DNA of 64,000 nucleotides from Candidatus Pantoea varia (GCF_900115075.1 NZ_FOVG01000006.1:62001-126000); one strand, 5' to 3'. Counted from the first letter of the stretch, positions 9,631 to 18,631 are shown. The notes: generated by a model not told the origin, from the letters alone. Program-made: numbers and translations.

Positions 9631-9650
9631 TATGCTCGAAAACGAACATT
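9631..9650. promoter_or_regulatory. GlpR operator, proximal to glpD (site 1)
   Basis: TATGCTCGAA followed by AACGAACATT matches the GlpR operator (TATGTTCGAT-AACGAACATA type) at nearly every position and is almost palindromic. It lies about 33 bases before the glpD start. Confidence 0.8.
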
Positions 9651-9670
9651 AATGAACTATTCCGAACATC
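9651..9670. promoter_or_regulatory. Second, weaker GlpR operator-like site
   Basis: AATGAACTAT followed by TCCGAACATC is immediately adjacent to the first operator. Its right half keeps CGAACAT; its left half is degenerate. E. coli glpD also has tandem GlpR operators, which supports a functional pair. Confidence 0.5.
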
Positions 9671-9682
9671 GGAGGAGATGAC

Positions 9683-11188
9683 GTGGAAACCAAAGACCTG
9701 ATCGTGATCGGCGGCGGCATCAACGGTGCCGGCATTGCAGCAGACGCTGCAGGACGCGGACTGTCGGTGTTAATGCTGGAGGCGCGGGATCTGGCTTGCG
9801 CGACCTCCTCTGCCAGTTCAAAACTGATTCATGGCGGCTTGCGCTACCTTGAACATTACGAATTCCGTCTGGTCAGTGAAGCGCTGGCCGAGCGTGAAGT
9901 GCTGCTGAAAATGGCTCCGCATCTGGCGTTCCCGATGCGCTTCCGTCTGCCGCACCGTCCGCATCTGCGTCCGGCGTGGATGATCCGTACCGGCCTGTTT
10001 ATGTATGACCATCTTGGTAAGCGTACCAGCCTGCCAGGCAGCAAAAGTTTGCGATTTGGCGCGGATTCGGCCCTGAAGCCGGAAATTACGCGCGGATTCG
10101 AATATTCTGATTGCTGGGTCGATGATGCCCGCATGGTAGTCCTGAACGCCCAGGAAGTCGTGAAACGTGGTGGCGAAGTGCGTACCCGCACCCGCGTGAC
10201 CCGTGCCTGGCGTGAAGGCGGCCTGTGGAAGGTCGAAGCAGAAGATGTCGACAGCGGTAAAACCGTTACCTGGCAGGCGAAAGGCCTGGTCAATGCGGCC
10301 GGCCCGTGGGTCAAACAGCTGTTTGACGACAGCCTGAAGCTGAAATCGCCTTACGGTATTCGCCTGATCAAGGGCAGCCACATCGTGGTGCCACGCGTCC
10401 ATACCGAAAAGCAGGCTTACATCCTGCAGAACGAAGATAACCGCATCGTGTTTGTCATCCCATGGATGGATGAATTCTCTATCATCGGCACCACCGATGT
10501 GGAATACAAAGGCGATCCGAAAAGCGTCCATATCGATGACAGCGAGACCGAGTACCTGCTGAAAGTGTTCAACGGACACTTTAAAAAGCAGCTGACCGCC
10601 GACGATATCGTCTGGTCTTACTCTGGTGTCCGTCCGCTGTGTGATGACGAATCTGATTCACCGCAGGCGATCACCCGTGATTACACGCTGGATGTGCGTG
10701 ACGATAACGGTCAGGCTCCGCTGCTGTCCGTGTTTGGCGGCAAGCTGACCACCTATCGTAAGCTGGCAGAACATGCGCTGGAGAAACTGGCGAAGTACTA
10801 CCCGAACGCCGGTCCGGCCTGGACGAAGAACTGCGTATTGCCGGGCGGTAACATTAACGGCACCAGCGATGATTACGCGGTCAGCCTGCGTCGTCGTTAT
10901 CCGTTCATTACCGAAAATATGGCGCGCCACTTCTCGCGCACTTACGGCAGCAGCACTGAAACCCTGCTGGCTGGCGCGAAAAGCCTGGACGATTTAGGTG
11001 AGAACTTCGGTCACGATTTCTATGAGGCGGAGTTACGCTACCTGGTGCAGCATGAGTGGGTACGTGAGCTGGATGATGCTATCTGGCGTCGTACCAAACA
11101 AGGCATGTGGCTGACCAAAGAGCAGCAGGCGCGCGTTACCGAATGGCTGGCAGCGAAAGCGAAACCCGCACTGTCGCTGGCATCATAA
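9683..11188 (+). CDS. glpD: Aerobic glycerol-3-phosphate dehydrogenase GlpD
   Basis: GlpD is a peripheral inner-membrane flavoprotein that oxidises sn-glycerol-3-phosphate to dihydroxyacetone phosphate and passes electrons to ubiquinone. The 501-residue protein matches E. coli in length. It has the FAD-binding GGGINGAGIAADAAGRG at the N-terminus, SSKLIHGGLRYLEHYEF, the VNAAGPWVKQ block, and GVRPLCDD with FGGKLTTYRKLAEHALE towards the C-terminus. Translation starts at a GTG (9683), with GGAGGAGATG upstream. It is controlled by the GlpR operators just before it and ends at a strong terminator. Unlike E. coli, the next genes are mdc, not the glycogen genes. Confidence 0.97.
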   Translation: METKDLIVIGGGINGAGIAADAAGRGLSVLMLEARDLACATSSASSKLIHGGLRYLEHYEFRLVSEALAEREVLLKMAPHLAFPMRFRLPHRPHLRPAWMIRTGLFMYDHLGKRTSLPGSKSLRFGADSALKPEITRGFEYSDCWVDDARMVVLNAQEVVKRGGEVRTRTRVTRAWREGGLWKVEAEDVDSGKTVTWQAKGLVNAAGPWVKQLFDDSLKLKSPYGIRLIKGSHIVVPRVHTEKQAYILQNEDNRIVFVIPWMDEFSIIGTTDVEYKGDPKSVHIDDSETEYLLKVFNGHFKKQLTADDIVWSYSGVRPLCDDESDSPQAITRDYTLDVRDDNGQAPLLSVFGGKLTTYRKLAEHALEKLAKYYPNAGPAWTKNCVLPGGNINGTSDDYAVSLRRRYPFITENMARHFSRTYGSSTETLLAGAKSLDDLGENFGHDFYEAELRYLVQHEWVRELDDAIWRRTKQGMWLTKEQQARVTEWLAAKAKPALSLAS

Positions 11189-11216
11189 ACTGTCAGTCAC
11201 TGAATAAAAAATCAGA

Positions 11217-11242
11217 AAGCAGGCTTCGGCCTGCTTTTTTTT
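11217..11242 (+). terminator. Intrinsic terminator of glpD
   Basis: AAGCAGGC-TTCG-GCCTGCTT is a perfect 8-bp stem with a stable UUCG loop, followed by a run of T. It begins 28 bases after the glpD stop. Confidence 0.93.
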
Positions 11243-11570
11243 ATGTCTGCGAAAACGGATCGGTGCATGCGTGTGCTGATCCGACAGGTTTCTCCTTTTA
11301 GCGTGTAGCAGAGTTTATTTTTGTACGACGTACTATTTATTAAAAATGTCAGGCTCACACCATTCTTTATACAGAAATCCGTTTATGCGATCACATTTTT
11401 GGTCAGCGCCTAAACTCAACTCGTTCCGCTTCACATATCAAAACGTTCACATCCTATTGTTACTGTAAATATAACGTTCAGGCTTTTTGCTTAATTGAAC
11501 GACGTCATCAGAAAGCACAAACTTTCCTCAGTAAAAACGAAACAACCGTTATTTTAATCAGGAGGTTGAA
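11243..11570. promoter_or_regulatory. mdc operon upstream region with symmetrical motifs
   Basis: This 328-bp non-coding stretch is AT-rich next to its neighbours and must hold the mdc promoter. It contains the inverted repeat GTACG-A-CGTAC (11323-11333) and a direct repeat AACGTTCA at 11442-11449 and 11473-11480, about three helical turns apart. An opposed TGAACG follows at 11496-11501. LysR-type activators bind dyads with T-N11-A symmetry, so these are candidate MdcR sites; this is inference. AGGAGG at about 11561-11566 is the mdcA ribosome-binding site. Confidence 0.4.
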
Positions 11571-13226
11571 ATGAACACAGGCCAAACGCCTGCCCGGGAA
11601 TGGAACACGCGCCGCAGTGAAAAAGCGCGTCGTCTGGCATCCTTCCCTGTTGATGGCAAAGTCATTCCTACTGAAAGAGCTGTAGAAGCATTTGAAAAAC
11701 TGATTGCACCGGGCGACCGGGTGGTCCTGGAAGGGAATAACCAGAAGCAGGCGGACTTTTTATCCCGCACCCTGGCGGCGGTGAATCCGTCAAAAATTCA
11801 CGACCTGCATATGATTATGCCCAGCGTCGGCCGCAGTGAGCATCTGGATATTTTTGAAAAAGGCATTGCCCGAAAACTCGACTTCTCTTTCTCCGGTCCG
11901 CAGAGCCTGCGCATGTCTCAGCTGTTGCAGGATGGTCAGCTGGAAATCGGCGCGATCCACACCTATATCGAACTCTATTCGCGCCTCTATGTCGATCTGA
12001 GTCCAAACGTCGCGCTGATTGCCGGTTATAAAGCTGACCGCAAAGGCAACCTTTACACCGGCCCGAGTACTGAAGATACGCCTGCCCTGGTGGAAGCCGC
12101 CGCGTTCCGTGACGGTATCGTGATTGCCCAGGTGAATGAACTGGTCGATGACGAGACCGACCTGCCCCGCGTCGATATTCCCGGCTCCTGGATTGATTAC
12201 ATCGTCGTAGCCGATAAACCTTTCTTTATCGAACCGCTGTTTACCCGCGATCCGCGTCTGATTAAGCAGGAACATATCCTGATGGCGATGATGGCGATTA
12301 AGGGCATTTACGCCGAACATCAGGTGCAGTCACTTAACCACGGTATCGGTTTTAACACCGCCGCGATCGAACTGCTGCTGCCCACCTACGGCGAACAACT
12401 CGGCCTGAAAGGCAAAATCTGTAAGCACTGGACCCTTAACCCGCATCCGACACTGATCCCGGCGATTGAGAGCGGCTGGGTTGAGAGCGTGCACTGCTTC
12501 GGTGGCGAGCTGGGCATGGAAGAGTATATTCGCGCCCGTCCCGATATCTTCTTCACCGGCAGCGACGGCTCGATGCGCTCTAACCGCGCCTTCTGTCAGT
12601 TGGCAGGTCAGTATGCGGTGGATATGTTCATCGGCGCCACCCTGCAGGTCGATGGCCTGGCAAACTCCTCAACCGTGACCCGCGGTCGCCTTTCTGGTTT
12701 CGGCGGTGCGCCTAACATGGGCCACGATCCGCACGGCCGACGTCATGCCACGCCTGCATGGCTGAATATGATCACCGAACCGGACCCGATGCAGCGCGGT
12801 AAAAAACTGGTGGTTCAGATGGTGGAAACCTTCCAGGCAGGGGCCAAACCGACCTTTGTTGAAACGCTTGATGCGGTGGAAGTGGCGAAATCGACCGGTA
12901 TGCCGCTGGCACCCGTGATGATCTATGGCGATGACGTCACCCACGTGCTGACCGAAGAGGGTATTGCCTATCTCTATCGTGCGGAAAGCCTTGAAGAGCG
13001 CCGTGCAATGGTCGCTGCGGTAGCCGGCATCACCGATATCGGCCTTGGTGTCGATGCGGCGCGCGTGGCAGCCCTGCGTAAAAGCGGCAAAGTGGTCTAT
13101 CCGGAAGATATGGGCATTCGTCGTTCAGATGCGACCCGCTCGCTGCTCGCCGCCAGCAGTGTTTCTGACCTGGTGGAATGGTCGGGTGGTCTTTATAACC
13201 CACCGGCAAAATTCCGGAGCTGGTAA
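11571..13226 (+). CDS. mdcA: Malonate decarboxylase alpha subunit (acyl-carrier-protein transferase) MdcA
   Basis: MdcA exchanges acetyl for malonyl on the decarboxylase carrier protein (acetyl-S-ACP:malonate ACP transferase). The 551-residue protein equals the Klebsiella subunit in length and is related to CoA transferases such as citrate lyase alpha. Recognisable blocks include VVLEGNNQKQADFLSRTL, HDLHMIMPSVGRSEH, LSGFGGAPNMGHDPHGRRH and ILMAMMAIKGIYAEHQ. The ATG at 11571 has AGGAGG five bases upstream. It is the first gene of a tightly packed cluster, with its stop overlapping the mdcB start (TAATG). The enzyme is the soluble, biotin-independent type because mdcB and mdcG supply a CoA-derived prosthetic group. 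Confidence 0.96.
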   Translation: MNTGQTPAREWNTRRSEKARRLASFPVDGKVIPTERAVEAFEKLIAPGDRVVLEGNNQKQADFLSRTLAAVNPSKIHDLHMIMPSVGRSEHLDIFEKGIARKLDFSFSGPQSLRMSQLLQDGQLEIGAIHTYIELYSRLYVDLSPNVALIAGYKADRKGNLYTGPSTEDTPALVEAAAFRDGIVIAQVNELVDDETDLPRVDIPGSWIDYIVVADKPFFIEPLFTRDPRLIKQEHILMAMMAIKGIYAEHQVQSLNHGIGFNTAAIELLLPTYGEQLGLKGKICKHWTLNPHPTLIPAIESGWVESVHCFGGELGMEEYIRARPDIFFTGSDGSMRSNRAFCQLAGQYAVDMFIGATLQVDGLANSSTVTRGRLSGFGGAPNMGHDPHGRRHATPAWLNMITEPDPMQRGKKLVVQMVETFQAGAKPTFVETLDAVEVAKSTGMPLAPVMIYGDDVTHVLTEEGIAYLYRAESLEERRAMVAAVAGITDIGLGVDAARVAALRKSGKVVYPEDMGIRRSDATRSLLAASSVSDLVEWSGGLYNPPAKFRSW

Positions 13227-14086
13227 TGAAACTTCTGTCGCAGACTCAAACCGAGGCGCAGGCCAGCCAGCTGGCGACGATTGCGCGCGATTGTCTGACC
13301 GATGAAGCACGGCTAAGCCCCAAGCCGGGTCTGGTAGACAGTCGGGGAAACGGTGCGCATCAGGACCTTTCACTGGCGCTGATGGAGCGTTCCGCTCACA
13401 GCCTTGTGCCGACCTTTCTGGCGCTGGCCCGTCACAGCTGGCTGCGCCCTGCTGATATTGCCCTGCGCGAAACGGTGGGTCGGCTAGGCCGTGACGGCGA
13501 ACAGCAGATGATGGCGGCAACCGGCGGCGTCAACACTCATCGGGGTGCGATCTGGGCGCTGGGACTGCTGGTCAGTGCTGCAGCCATGCACGGTGGCGCG
13601 GCCCGTGCCGACCAGCTGACCCGCACCGCAGCCGCGCTGGCCAGCCTGCCCGACCGCGCCGCACCAAAACTGTTCAGCAAAGGGTTAAAAGCGACGCATC
13701 GCTATCAGGTGCCCGGCGCACGCGAAGAGGCGCAACAGGCGTTTCCTCATGTGATGAAACTGGGGCTGCCACAACTGCTGGCAAGTCGTGCAACAGGTGC
13801 CAGTGAAAGCGAAGCCCGCCTTGATGCGCTGATGGCGATCATGACCTCGCTCAGCGATACCTGCGTGCTGTCACGGGCCAGTATGACCGGACTGAAGGCG
13901 ATGCAGCAGGGAGCACGTGCCGTGCTGCTGTCTGGCGGCTGTCGCACAGCAGCCGGCCAGAAGGCGCTGGCGCAGCTCGATCAGCGCATGCTGTCGCTCA
14001 ACGCGTCGCCTGGCGGGGCCGCTGATTTGCTGGCCGCGACGCTGTTTATCGATCGGGTCTGTTCACCTGAACATTCTTATTTCTAG
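13226..14086 (+). CDS. mdcB: Triphosphoribosyl-dephospho-CoA synthase MdcB
   Basis: MdcB condenses ATP with dephospho-CoA to make 2'-(5''-triphosphoribosyl)-3'-dephospho-CoA, the precursor of the prosthetic group on MdcC. The 286-residue protein belongs to the CitG family. It shows the conserved DEARLSPKPGLVDSRGNGAHQD near the N-terminus, then TGGVNTHRGAIWALGLL and FSKGLKATHRY. It begins at an ATG overlapping the mdcA stop by one base, indicating translational coupling. Its product is used by MdcG, encoded later in the same cluster. Confidence 0.93.
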   Translation: MKLLSQTQTEAQASQLATIARDCLTDEARLSPKPGLVDSRGNGAHQDLSLALMERSAHSLVPTFLALARHSWLRPADIALRETVGRLGRDGEQQMMAATGGVNTHRGAIWALGLLVSAAAMHGGAARADQLTRTAAALASLPDRAAPKLFSKGLKATHRYQVPGAREEAQQAFPHVMKLGLPQLLASRATGASESEARLDALMAIMTSLSDTCVLSRASMTGLKAMQQGARAVLLSGGCRTAAGQKALAQLDQRMLSLNASPGGAADLLAATLFIDRVCSPEHSYF

Positions 14087-14094
14087 AGGCCATT

Positions 14095-14394
14095 ATGGAA
14101 CACATCACATTATCTTTCCCTGCCAGCCGCGCACTCAGCGGTAAAGCTCTGGCAGGCGTCGTTGGTTCCGGTGATATGGAAGTGCTGTACACCGCAACTG
14201 AAGGACAAACGCTTAGCATCGTTATCACCACGTCACTGGATAACAGCGACGCCCGCTGGAAGGCGCTGTTTGACCGCCTGAATTTAACCAACGGCCTGCC
14301 TGCCGGAAAGCTGATTATTCACGATTTCGGGGCAACACCTGGCGTGGCACGTATCCGTATTGAACAGGTTTTTGAGGAGGTGAGCCATGCGTAA
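14095..14394 (+). CDS. mdcC: Malonate decarboxylase acyl carrier protein (delta subunit) MdcC
   Basis: MdcC carries acetyl and malonyl groups on a phosphoribosyl-dephospho-CoA arm. The 99-residue protein has Ser25 in the segment GVVGSGDMEVLY; in Klebsiella the prosthetic group is attached to Ser25 of the same segment. It is analogous to citrate lyase CitD rather than to ordinary ACP. AGAGG precedes the ATG. The 3' end overlaps mdcD by eight bases. Confidence 0.93.
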   Translation: MEHITLSFPASRALSGKALAGVVGSGDMEVLYTATEGQTLSIVITTSLDNSDARWKALFDRLNLTNGLPAGKLIIHDFGATPGVARIRIEQVFEEVSHA

Positions 14395-15220
14395 CGATGC
14401 CAGTTTTATTGAACTACGCGCCCGTGAGCGCGCCCGCGCACTGCTGGACGACGGCAGCTATCGCGAACTGCTGGATCCTTTCGAAGGCATCATGTCGCCA
14501 TGGCTGGCTCCGCAGGGCGTGGTGCCGCAGTCAGACGACGGCATGGTGGTGGCACGCGGCACGCTGAACGGTCAGCCTGCGGTCGTTATCGCCATTGAGG
14601 GCACCTTCCAGGGTGGCAGCATGGGCGAAGTCTCCGGTGCGAAAATGGCGGCGGCGCTGGAACTGGCAGCCGAAGACAACCGCAACGGAATCCCCACTCA
14701 GGCGGTGCTTTGCCTGGAAACCGGCGGCGTGCGTTTACAGGAAGCCAATCTGGGGCTGGCGGCGATTGCTGATATTCATGCCGCGATTGTCGACCTGCGC
14801 CGCTATACCCCGGTTATCGGCATTATTGCCGGTACTGTCGGCTGCTTTGGCGGGATGTCCATTGCCGCTGCGCTCTGCAGCTACCTGATTTTGACGCGTG
14901 AAGCGCGCCTGGGGCTGAACGGTCCGCAGGTGATTGAGCAGGAAGCGGGCATTGAAGAGTATGACTCGCGCGATCGCCCGTTCATCTGGAGCATGACCGG
15001 CGGTGAGATCCGCTACGCCAGCGGCCTGGTCGATGCGCTGGTCGGTGATGGCGTCAATGCGGTTAAGAGTGCGATGAATGACTTCATCGCCAAAGGCGTT
15101 CCGGCGCAGCACCGCAGCGATAAATATGCCGATTTCCTGCCACGTCTGACACAGTTCGACACCCGTCAGCAGGCGGACACGGCGCAGATTAAACAGCTTT
15201 TCGCCCGGGAGGATAAATAA
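14387..15220 (+). CDS. mdcD: Malonate decarboxylase beta subunit MdcD
   Basis: MdcD forms, with MdcE, the carboxylyase part that decarboxylates malonyl-S-ACP to acetyl-S-ACP. The 277-residue protein has the crotonase-like carboxyltransferase fold of the acetyl-CoA carboxylase/decarboxylase family. The block GTVGCFGGMSIAAALCSYLILT forms part of the expected CoA or oxyanion site, and ARLGLNGPQVIEQEAGIEEYDSRD is conserved. GAGG lies just before the ATG inside mdcC. The stop overlaps the mdcE start as TAATG. Confidence 0.94.
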   Translation: MRNDASFIELRARERARALLDDGSYRELLDPFEGIMSPWLAPQGVVPQSDDGMVVARGTLNGQPAVVIAIEGTFQGGSMGEVSGAKMAAALELAAEDNRNGIPTQAVLCLETGGVRLQEANLGLAAIADIHAAIVDLRRYTPVIGIIAGTVGCFGGMSIAAALCSYLILTREARLGLNGPQVIEQEAGIEEYDSRDRPFIWSMTGGEIRYASGLVDALVGDGVNAVKSAMNDFIAKGVPAQHRSDKYADFLPRLTQFDTRQQADTAQIKQLFAREDK

Positions 15221-16020
15221 TGACCCAGACAAACAGCCGCGGTGCAATCTGGCTGGAAAAACTTGCACCTGATGCACAACGCCTCAGCGGCCTGTGCGCC
15301 TCAGTTCAGGTGGCGGACGGCCAGCTCAATGGCGAAAGCGTGCGCTTTATCGCCGTGGTGCCCGATGCACAAAACCACTATCCGCGTGCCGCGCGGGGCG
15401 AAGTCGGTCTGCTGGAAGGCTGGACGCTGGCGAAAGTGGTGAATGAAACGCTGGAAGAGGACAAGAACAGCGACGTGAAACGCCCGATTGTGGCAGTGAT
15501 CGACGTACCGAGTCAGGCCTATGGCCGTCGCGAAGAGGCGTTCGGTATTCATCAGGCGCTGGCCGGGGCTGCAGGCGCTTATGCCAAAGCACGCCTTGCG
15601 GGTCATCCGGTGATTGGACTGATTGTTGGCAAAGCGATGTCTGGTGCCTTCCTGGCGCACGGTTATCAGGCCAACCGCCTGATTGCGCTCAACGATCAGG
15701 GTGTGCTGGTGCACGCGATGGGTAAGGAGTCCGCCGCGCGTATCACGCTGCGTTCCGTGGAGGCGCTGGAGAAACTGGCCGCGACTATTCCCCCCATGGC
15801 CTATGACGTGAATAACTTCGCCACGCTGGGTCTGCTCTCCGATCTGCTGAACGTGGCCAATCCCGATGCGCCTGCTGACGCCGATGTGGCGATGGTAGAG
15901 ATCGCCCTGCAGAAAGCCATTAGCGATGCGCGTCAGGATCCCACCCTGAAAAATCGCCTTGGCGCATCCAATCGTCACAGCTCCTCCCTGGTTCGCGAAC
16001 GTATGCGCGCAACCTGGTAA
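15220..16020 (+). CDS. mdcE: Malonate decarboxylase gamma subunit MdcE
   Basis: MdcE is the partner of MdcD in the malonyl-S-ACP decarboxylase. The 266-residue protein has a carboxyltransferase-like fold with IVAVIDVPSQAYGRREE, the helix-capping GLIVGKAMSGAFLAHGYQANRLIAL and VHAMGKESAARITLRS. It is translationally coupled to mdcD by a TAATG overlap. The next gene, mdcF, follows only after 133 bases holding a stable hairpin, so expression may drop at this point. Confidence 0.94.
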   Translation: MTQTNSRGAIWLEKLAPDAQRLSGLCASVQVADGQLNGESVRFIAVVPDAQNHYPRAARGEVGLLEGWTLAKVVNETLEEDKNSDVKRPIVAVIDVPSQAYGRREEAFGIHQALAGAAGAYAKARLAGHPVIGLIVGKAMSGAFLAHGYQANRLIALNDQGVLVHAMGKESAARITLRSVEALEKLAATIPPMAYDVNNFATLGLLSDLLNVANPDAPADADVAMVEIALQKAISDARQDPTLKNRLGASNRHSSSLVRERMRATW

Positions 16021-16057
16021 TGACATAAAAAAATAAACCTGCCGAAACCGGTCTGAC

Positions 16058-16081
16058 GGGGCGCATCGCTATGTGCGCCCC
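16058..16081 (+). terminator. Hairpin between mdcE and mdcF (possible attenuator or processing site)
   Basis: GGGGCGCA (16058-16065) pairs with TGCGCCCC (16074-16081) around an 8-nt loop. No T-run follows, so it is unlikely to be a full terminator. It may stabilise the mdcA-E mRNA or reduce read-through into the transporter gene. Confidence 0.4.
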
Positions 16082-16153
16082 GGGGCAGTGGCCGTGTTCA
16101 GAATTATAAACATCGCTGTTAACAGAAAATTCTTTCTTAAATACAGGTGATTT

Positions 16154-17113
16154 ATGATTTATATAATTGTTCATGCCCTTGCTCCGATTTTTGTCATCAT
16201 GCTGCTGGGTTTCTGGGCCGGTAAGGCCGGAATGGTCAACAACAAAGACGTCTCTCTGCTCAATATTTTCGTCATGGATTTTGCGCTGCCCGCCGCGCTG
16301 TTCAGTGCCACTGTACAAACACCCTGGCCGGGCATCGTGGCGCAATGGCCGCTGATTGTTGTCATTACCGGCGCAATGTGGATTACCTATGGGGCTGTCT
16401 ATTTCACGGCCACAAAAGTGTTCAAAAAGTCACCGCAGGATGCGGCTGTGCTGACACTGACTGTGGCACTGCCAAATTACGCTGCGCTGGGCCTGCCCAT
16501 TCTGGCCAGCGTGCTGGGTGAAAATGGTGCCACGTCGCTCTCGGTCGCGGTCTCCATCGCCTGTGGTTCAGTGCTGCTTACACCGCTTTGCCTGCTGATT
16601 CTGGAACGTGAAAAAGCGTTTGCCGACGGCACCGAACACGGTTCAACCCTGACTATGCTGCCGATTCTGATGTGGCGCTCAGTGAAAAAACCGATCGTAC
16701 TGGGACCGTTGATTGGCGTGGTGTTATCAGCACTGGGCGTTAAGATGCCTGATCTGGTTCTGGCCGCCATCAAACCGCTGGGTCTGGCTGCCACCGCCGC
16801 TGCACTATTCCTGACCGGTGTCATCCTGTCTGCGCGCAAACTGAAACTTAACGCGGTGGTGGGCGTCGGCACGGTGACTAAATTGCTGATTCAGCCCTTT
16901 ATCGCCTGGGGTCTGGTACTGGCGCTGGGACTGAACGGTTCTGTTGCGATCACCGCTATCCTGATGATCGCGCTGTCGGCCGGTTTCTTTGCCGTGGTGT
17001 TCGGCAACCGCTTTGGCGTGCAGTCACCCGATGCTGAAGCCGTGCTGCTGTTAAGCTCGATTCTGTGTATTTTATCTTTACCGTTGTTCATTACGCTGAC
17101 ATCAGGAATGTAA
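16154..17113 (+). CDS. mdcF: Malonate transporter MdcF (auxin efflux carrier family)
   Basis: MdcF is an inner-membrane AEC-family permease; its place inside the mdc cluster points to malonate uptake. The 319-residue protein starts with a membrane segment (IIVHALAPIFVIMLLGFWAGKAG) and has about ten predicted helices in two halves, including the conserved LPNYAALGLPILASVLG region. It differs from the two-gene MdcLM system found in other bacteria. The ATG at 16154 has AGGTGA upstream. mdcG starts two bases after its stop. Confidence 0.88.
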   Translation: MIYIIVHALAPIFVIMLLGFWAGKAGMVNNKDVSLLNIFVMDFALPAALFSATVQTPWPGIVAQWPLIVVITGAMWITYGAVYFTATKVFKKSPQDAAVLTLTVALPNYAALGLPILASVLGENGATSLSVAVSIACGSVLLTPLCLLILEREKAFADGTEHGSTLTMLPILMWRSVKKPIVLGPLIGVVLSALGVKMPDLVLAAIKPLGLAATAAALFLTGVILSARKLKLNAVVGVGTVTKLLIQPFIAWGLVLALGLNGSVAITAILMIALSAGFFAVVFGNRFGVQSPDAEAVLLLSSILCILSLPLFITLTSGM

Positions 17114-17114
17114 T

Positions 17115-17732
17115 ATGAGTGCGCCGCGCCCCCACGATCTGCTCTGGCTGCGAAACAGCAGTGCGTTAGCGACGATCAAAGAGAGCTGGGTCAGCCCGTT
17201 CTGGCATCCCGGACTGCCCGTGGTGGTGCGGCGCGATCACCGTGAATCCGGCCTGATCCCGATTGGCGTGCGCGGTGAGCATCGCGAGCAGCGTGCCGCC
17301 GGCTGGATCACACCAGCCGATATTATCCGGGTAATGACGCCAGAGAGTCTGGCGGAACGCACGCTGCTGCTGGCGTCGCCCTTTACGGCTTATGCGCCGG
17401 TTAGCGCGGCGATAGCGCTTAGCGAGACCGTCTGGCCGTGGTGCTGGGGCATTACCGGCAGCACCGGTTTTGCGCTGGCGACGCAGCGACCCACGCTGCA
17501 TGCCGCCAGCGATCTTGATTTAGTTATTCGCGCGTCAGGGCCGTTGCCACGCGACGCGTTGCAACGCTGGCAGACAGAGACCGACGCGCTGGGCTGCCGG
17601 GTGGATACTCAGGTGGAAACGCCCTCTGGCGCATTTGCCCTGAACGAATGGTTGCGCGAGGGACGCGTGCTGTTAAAAACCGATACCGGACCGATACTGA
17701 CCGCTTCACCCTGGAGCAGGGAGAATCCATGA
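17115..17732 (+). CDS. mdcG: Phosphoribosyl-dephospho-CoA transferase (holo-ACP synthase) MdcG
   Basis: MdcG moves the phosphoribosyl-dephospho-CoA group made by MdcB onto the serine of MdcC. The 205-residue protein shows HDLLWL at the N-terminus, WGITGSTGFALATQ in the middle and the nucleotidyltransferase-like ASDLDLVIRAS. AGGAAT precedes the ATG. The stop overlaps the mdcH start in an ATGA arrangement. Confidence 0.9.
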   Translation: MSAPRPHDLLWLRNSSALATIKESWVSPFWHPGLPVVVRRDHRESGLIPIGVRGEHREQRAAGWITPADIIRVMTPESLAERTLLLASPFTAYAPVSAAIALSETVWPWCWGITGSTGFALATQRPTLHAASDLDLVIRASGPLPRDALQRWQTETDALGCRVDTQVETPSGAFALNEWLREGRVLLKTDTGPILTASPWSRENP

Positions 17733-18631
17733 AAATACTCTTTACCTTTCCTGGCCAGGGCACCCAGCGTGCCGGAATGCTGCAGCATCTGCCTGATGGT
17801 GATGCGATATTAAGCCACGTGCATTCGGTGCTGGGCGACGAAACTAGCCAGCTCGACAGCGTTGAGGCGCTGCGCCACACCCGTGCCGTGCAACTTTGTC
17901 TGCTGATTTCCGGTGTCGCCTGGGCGCGCGAGCTGATCCGCCGTGGGGTAAGACCGGATATCGTCAGCGGTCTGTCGATTGGCGCATTTCCTGCTGCGGT
18001 GATCGCCGGGGCGCTCGATTTCAGCGATGCTCTGCGGCTGGTTGCACTGCGCGGAGATTTGATGGAGCAGGCGTATCCGCAGGGCTATGGCCTGACCGCG
18101 ATCACCGGCTTAACGCTGAGCCAGCTGGAGAAACGGCTGACCGGCAGCAACACCTACATCGCGAATCTAAATGCAGAAACGCAGATTGTGATTGCGGGTC
18201 GTGATGAGGATATGGCGGTGGTGGCGCAGAGGGCGCTGGATGCGGGTGCCAGTAAAGCGATTAAACTCGCGGTGAGCGTGCCGTCGCACTGCGCGCTGCT
18301 GGATAAGCCCGCCGCCGAACTGGCTCGCGCGTTTGAGTCCGTCACCCTTTCCCGCCCCGATTGCGCTTATCTCAGCGGCTCAAGCGCACGGGTGATTTGG
18401 GAGCCGGAGAAGATTGCCGACGATCTGGCCTTTAATATGGCGCGCACGGTGCAATGGAATGATGCGATTGTTTCCGCTAATCAGCGCGATGCCCGGCTGG
18501 CGATTGAGATGCCGCCTGGCAATGTGCTGACCGGCCTGACGCTGCAGGCGAACTGGCAGGGCGAAGCGATCTGTCTGGAGCGCAACAGCATCGAGGTTGC
18601 GCTGCATCTGGCTAAACGGCTGAGTCAGTAA
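17729..18631 (+). CDS. mdcH: Malonyl-CoA:ACP transacylase MdcH
   Basis: MdcH primes the carrier protein by transferring malonyl from malonyl-CoA, making the first acyl-loaded MdcC. The 300-residue protein is FabD-like. It has FPGQGTQRAGM at the N-terminus, the nucleophile elbow GLSIG with Ser83, and the histidine in SVPSHCALLD. I chose the ATG at 17729, which overlaps the mdcG stop (ATGA), over the longer frame beginning at 17648 inside mdcG. Its last 20 bases overlap the convergent mdcR gene. Confidence 0.92.
   Translation: MKILFTFPGQGTQRAGMLQHLPDGDAILSHVHSVLGDETSQLDSVEALRHTRAVQLCLLISGVAWARELIRRGVRPDIVSGLSIGAFPAAVIAGALDFSDALRLVALRGDLMEQAYPQGYGLTAITGLTLSQLEKRLTGSNTYIANLNAETQIVIAGRDEDMAVVAQRALDAGASKAIKLAVSVPSHCALLDKPAAELARAFESVTLSRPDCAYLSGSSARVIWEPEKIADDLAFNMARTVQWNDAIVSANQRDARLAIEMPPGNVLTGLTLQANWQGEAICLERNSIEVALHLAKRLSQ

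Noticed and set aside
9818-10579. Minus-strand 253-codon frame inside glpD
   Set aside because: Antisense shadow of glpD with no ribosome site and no family motif.
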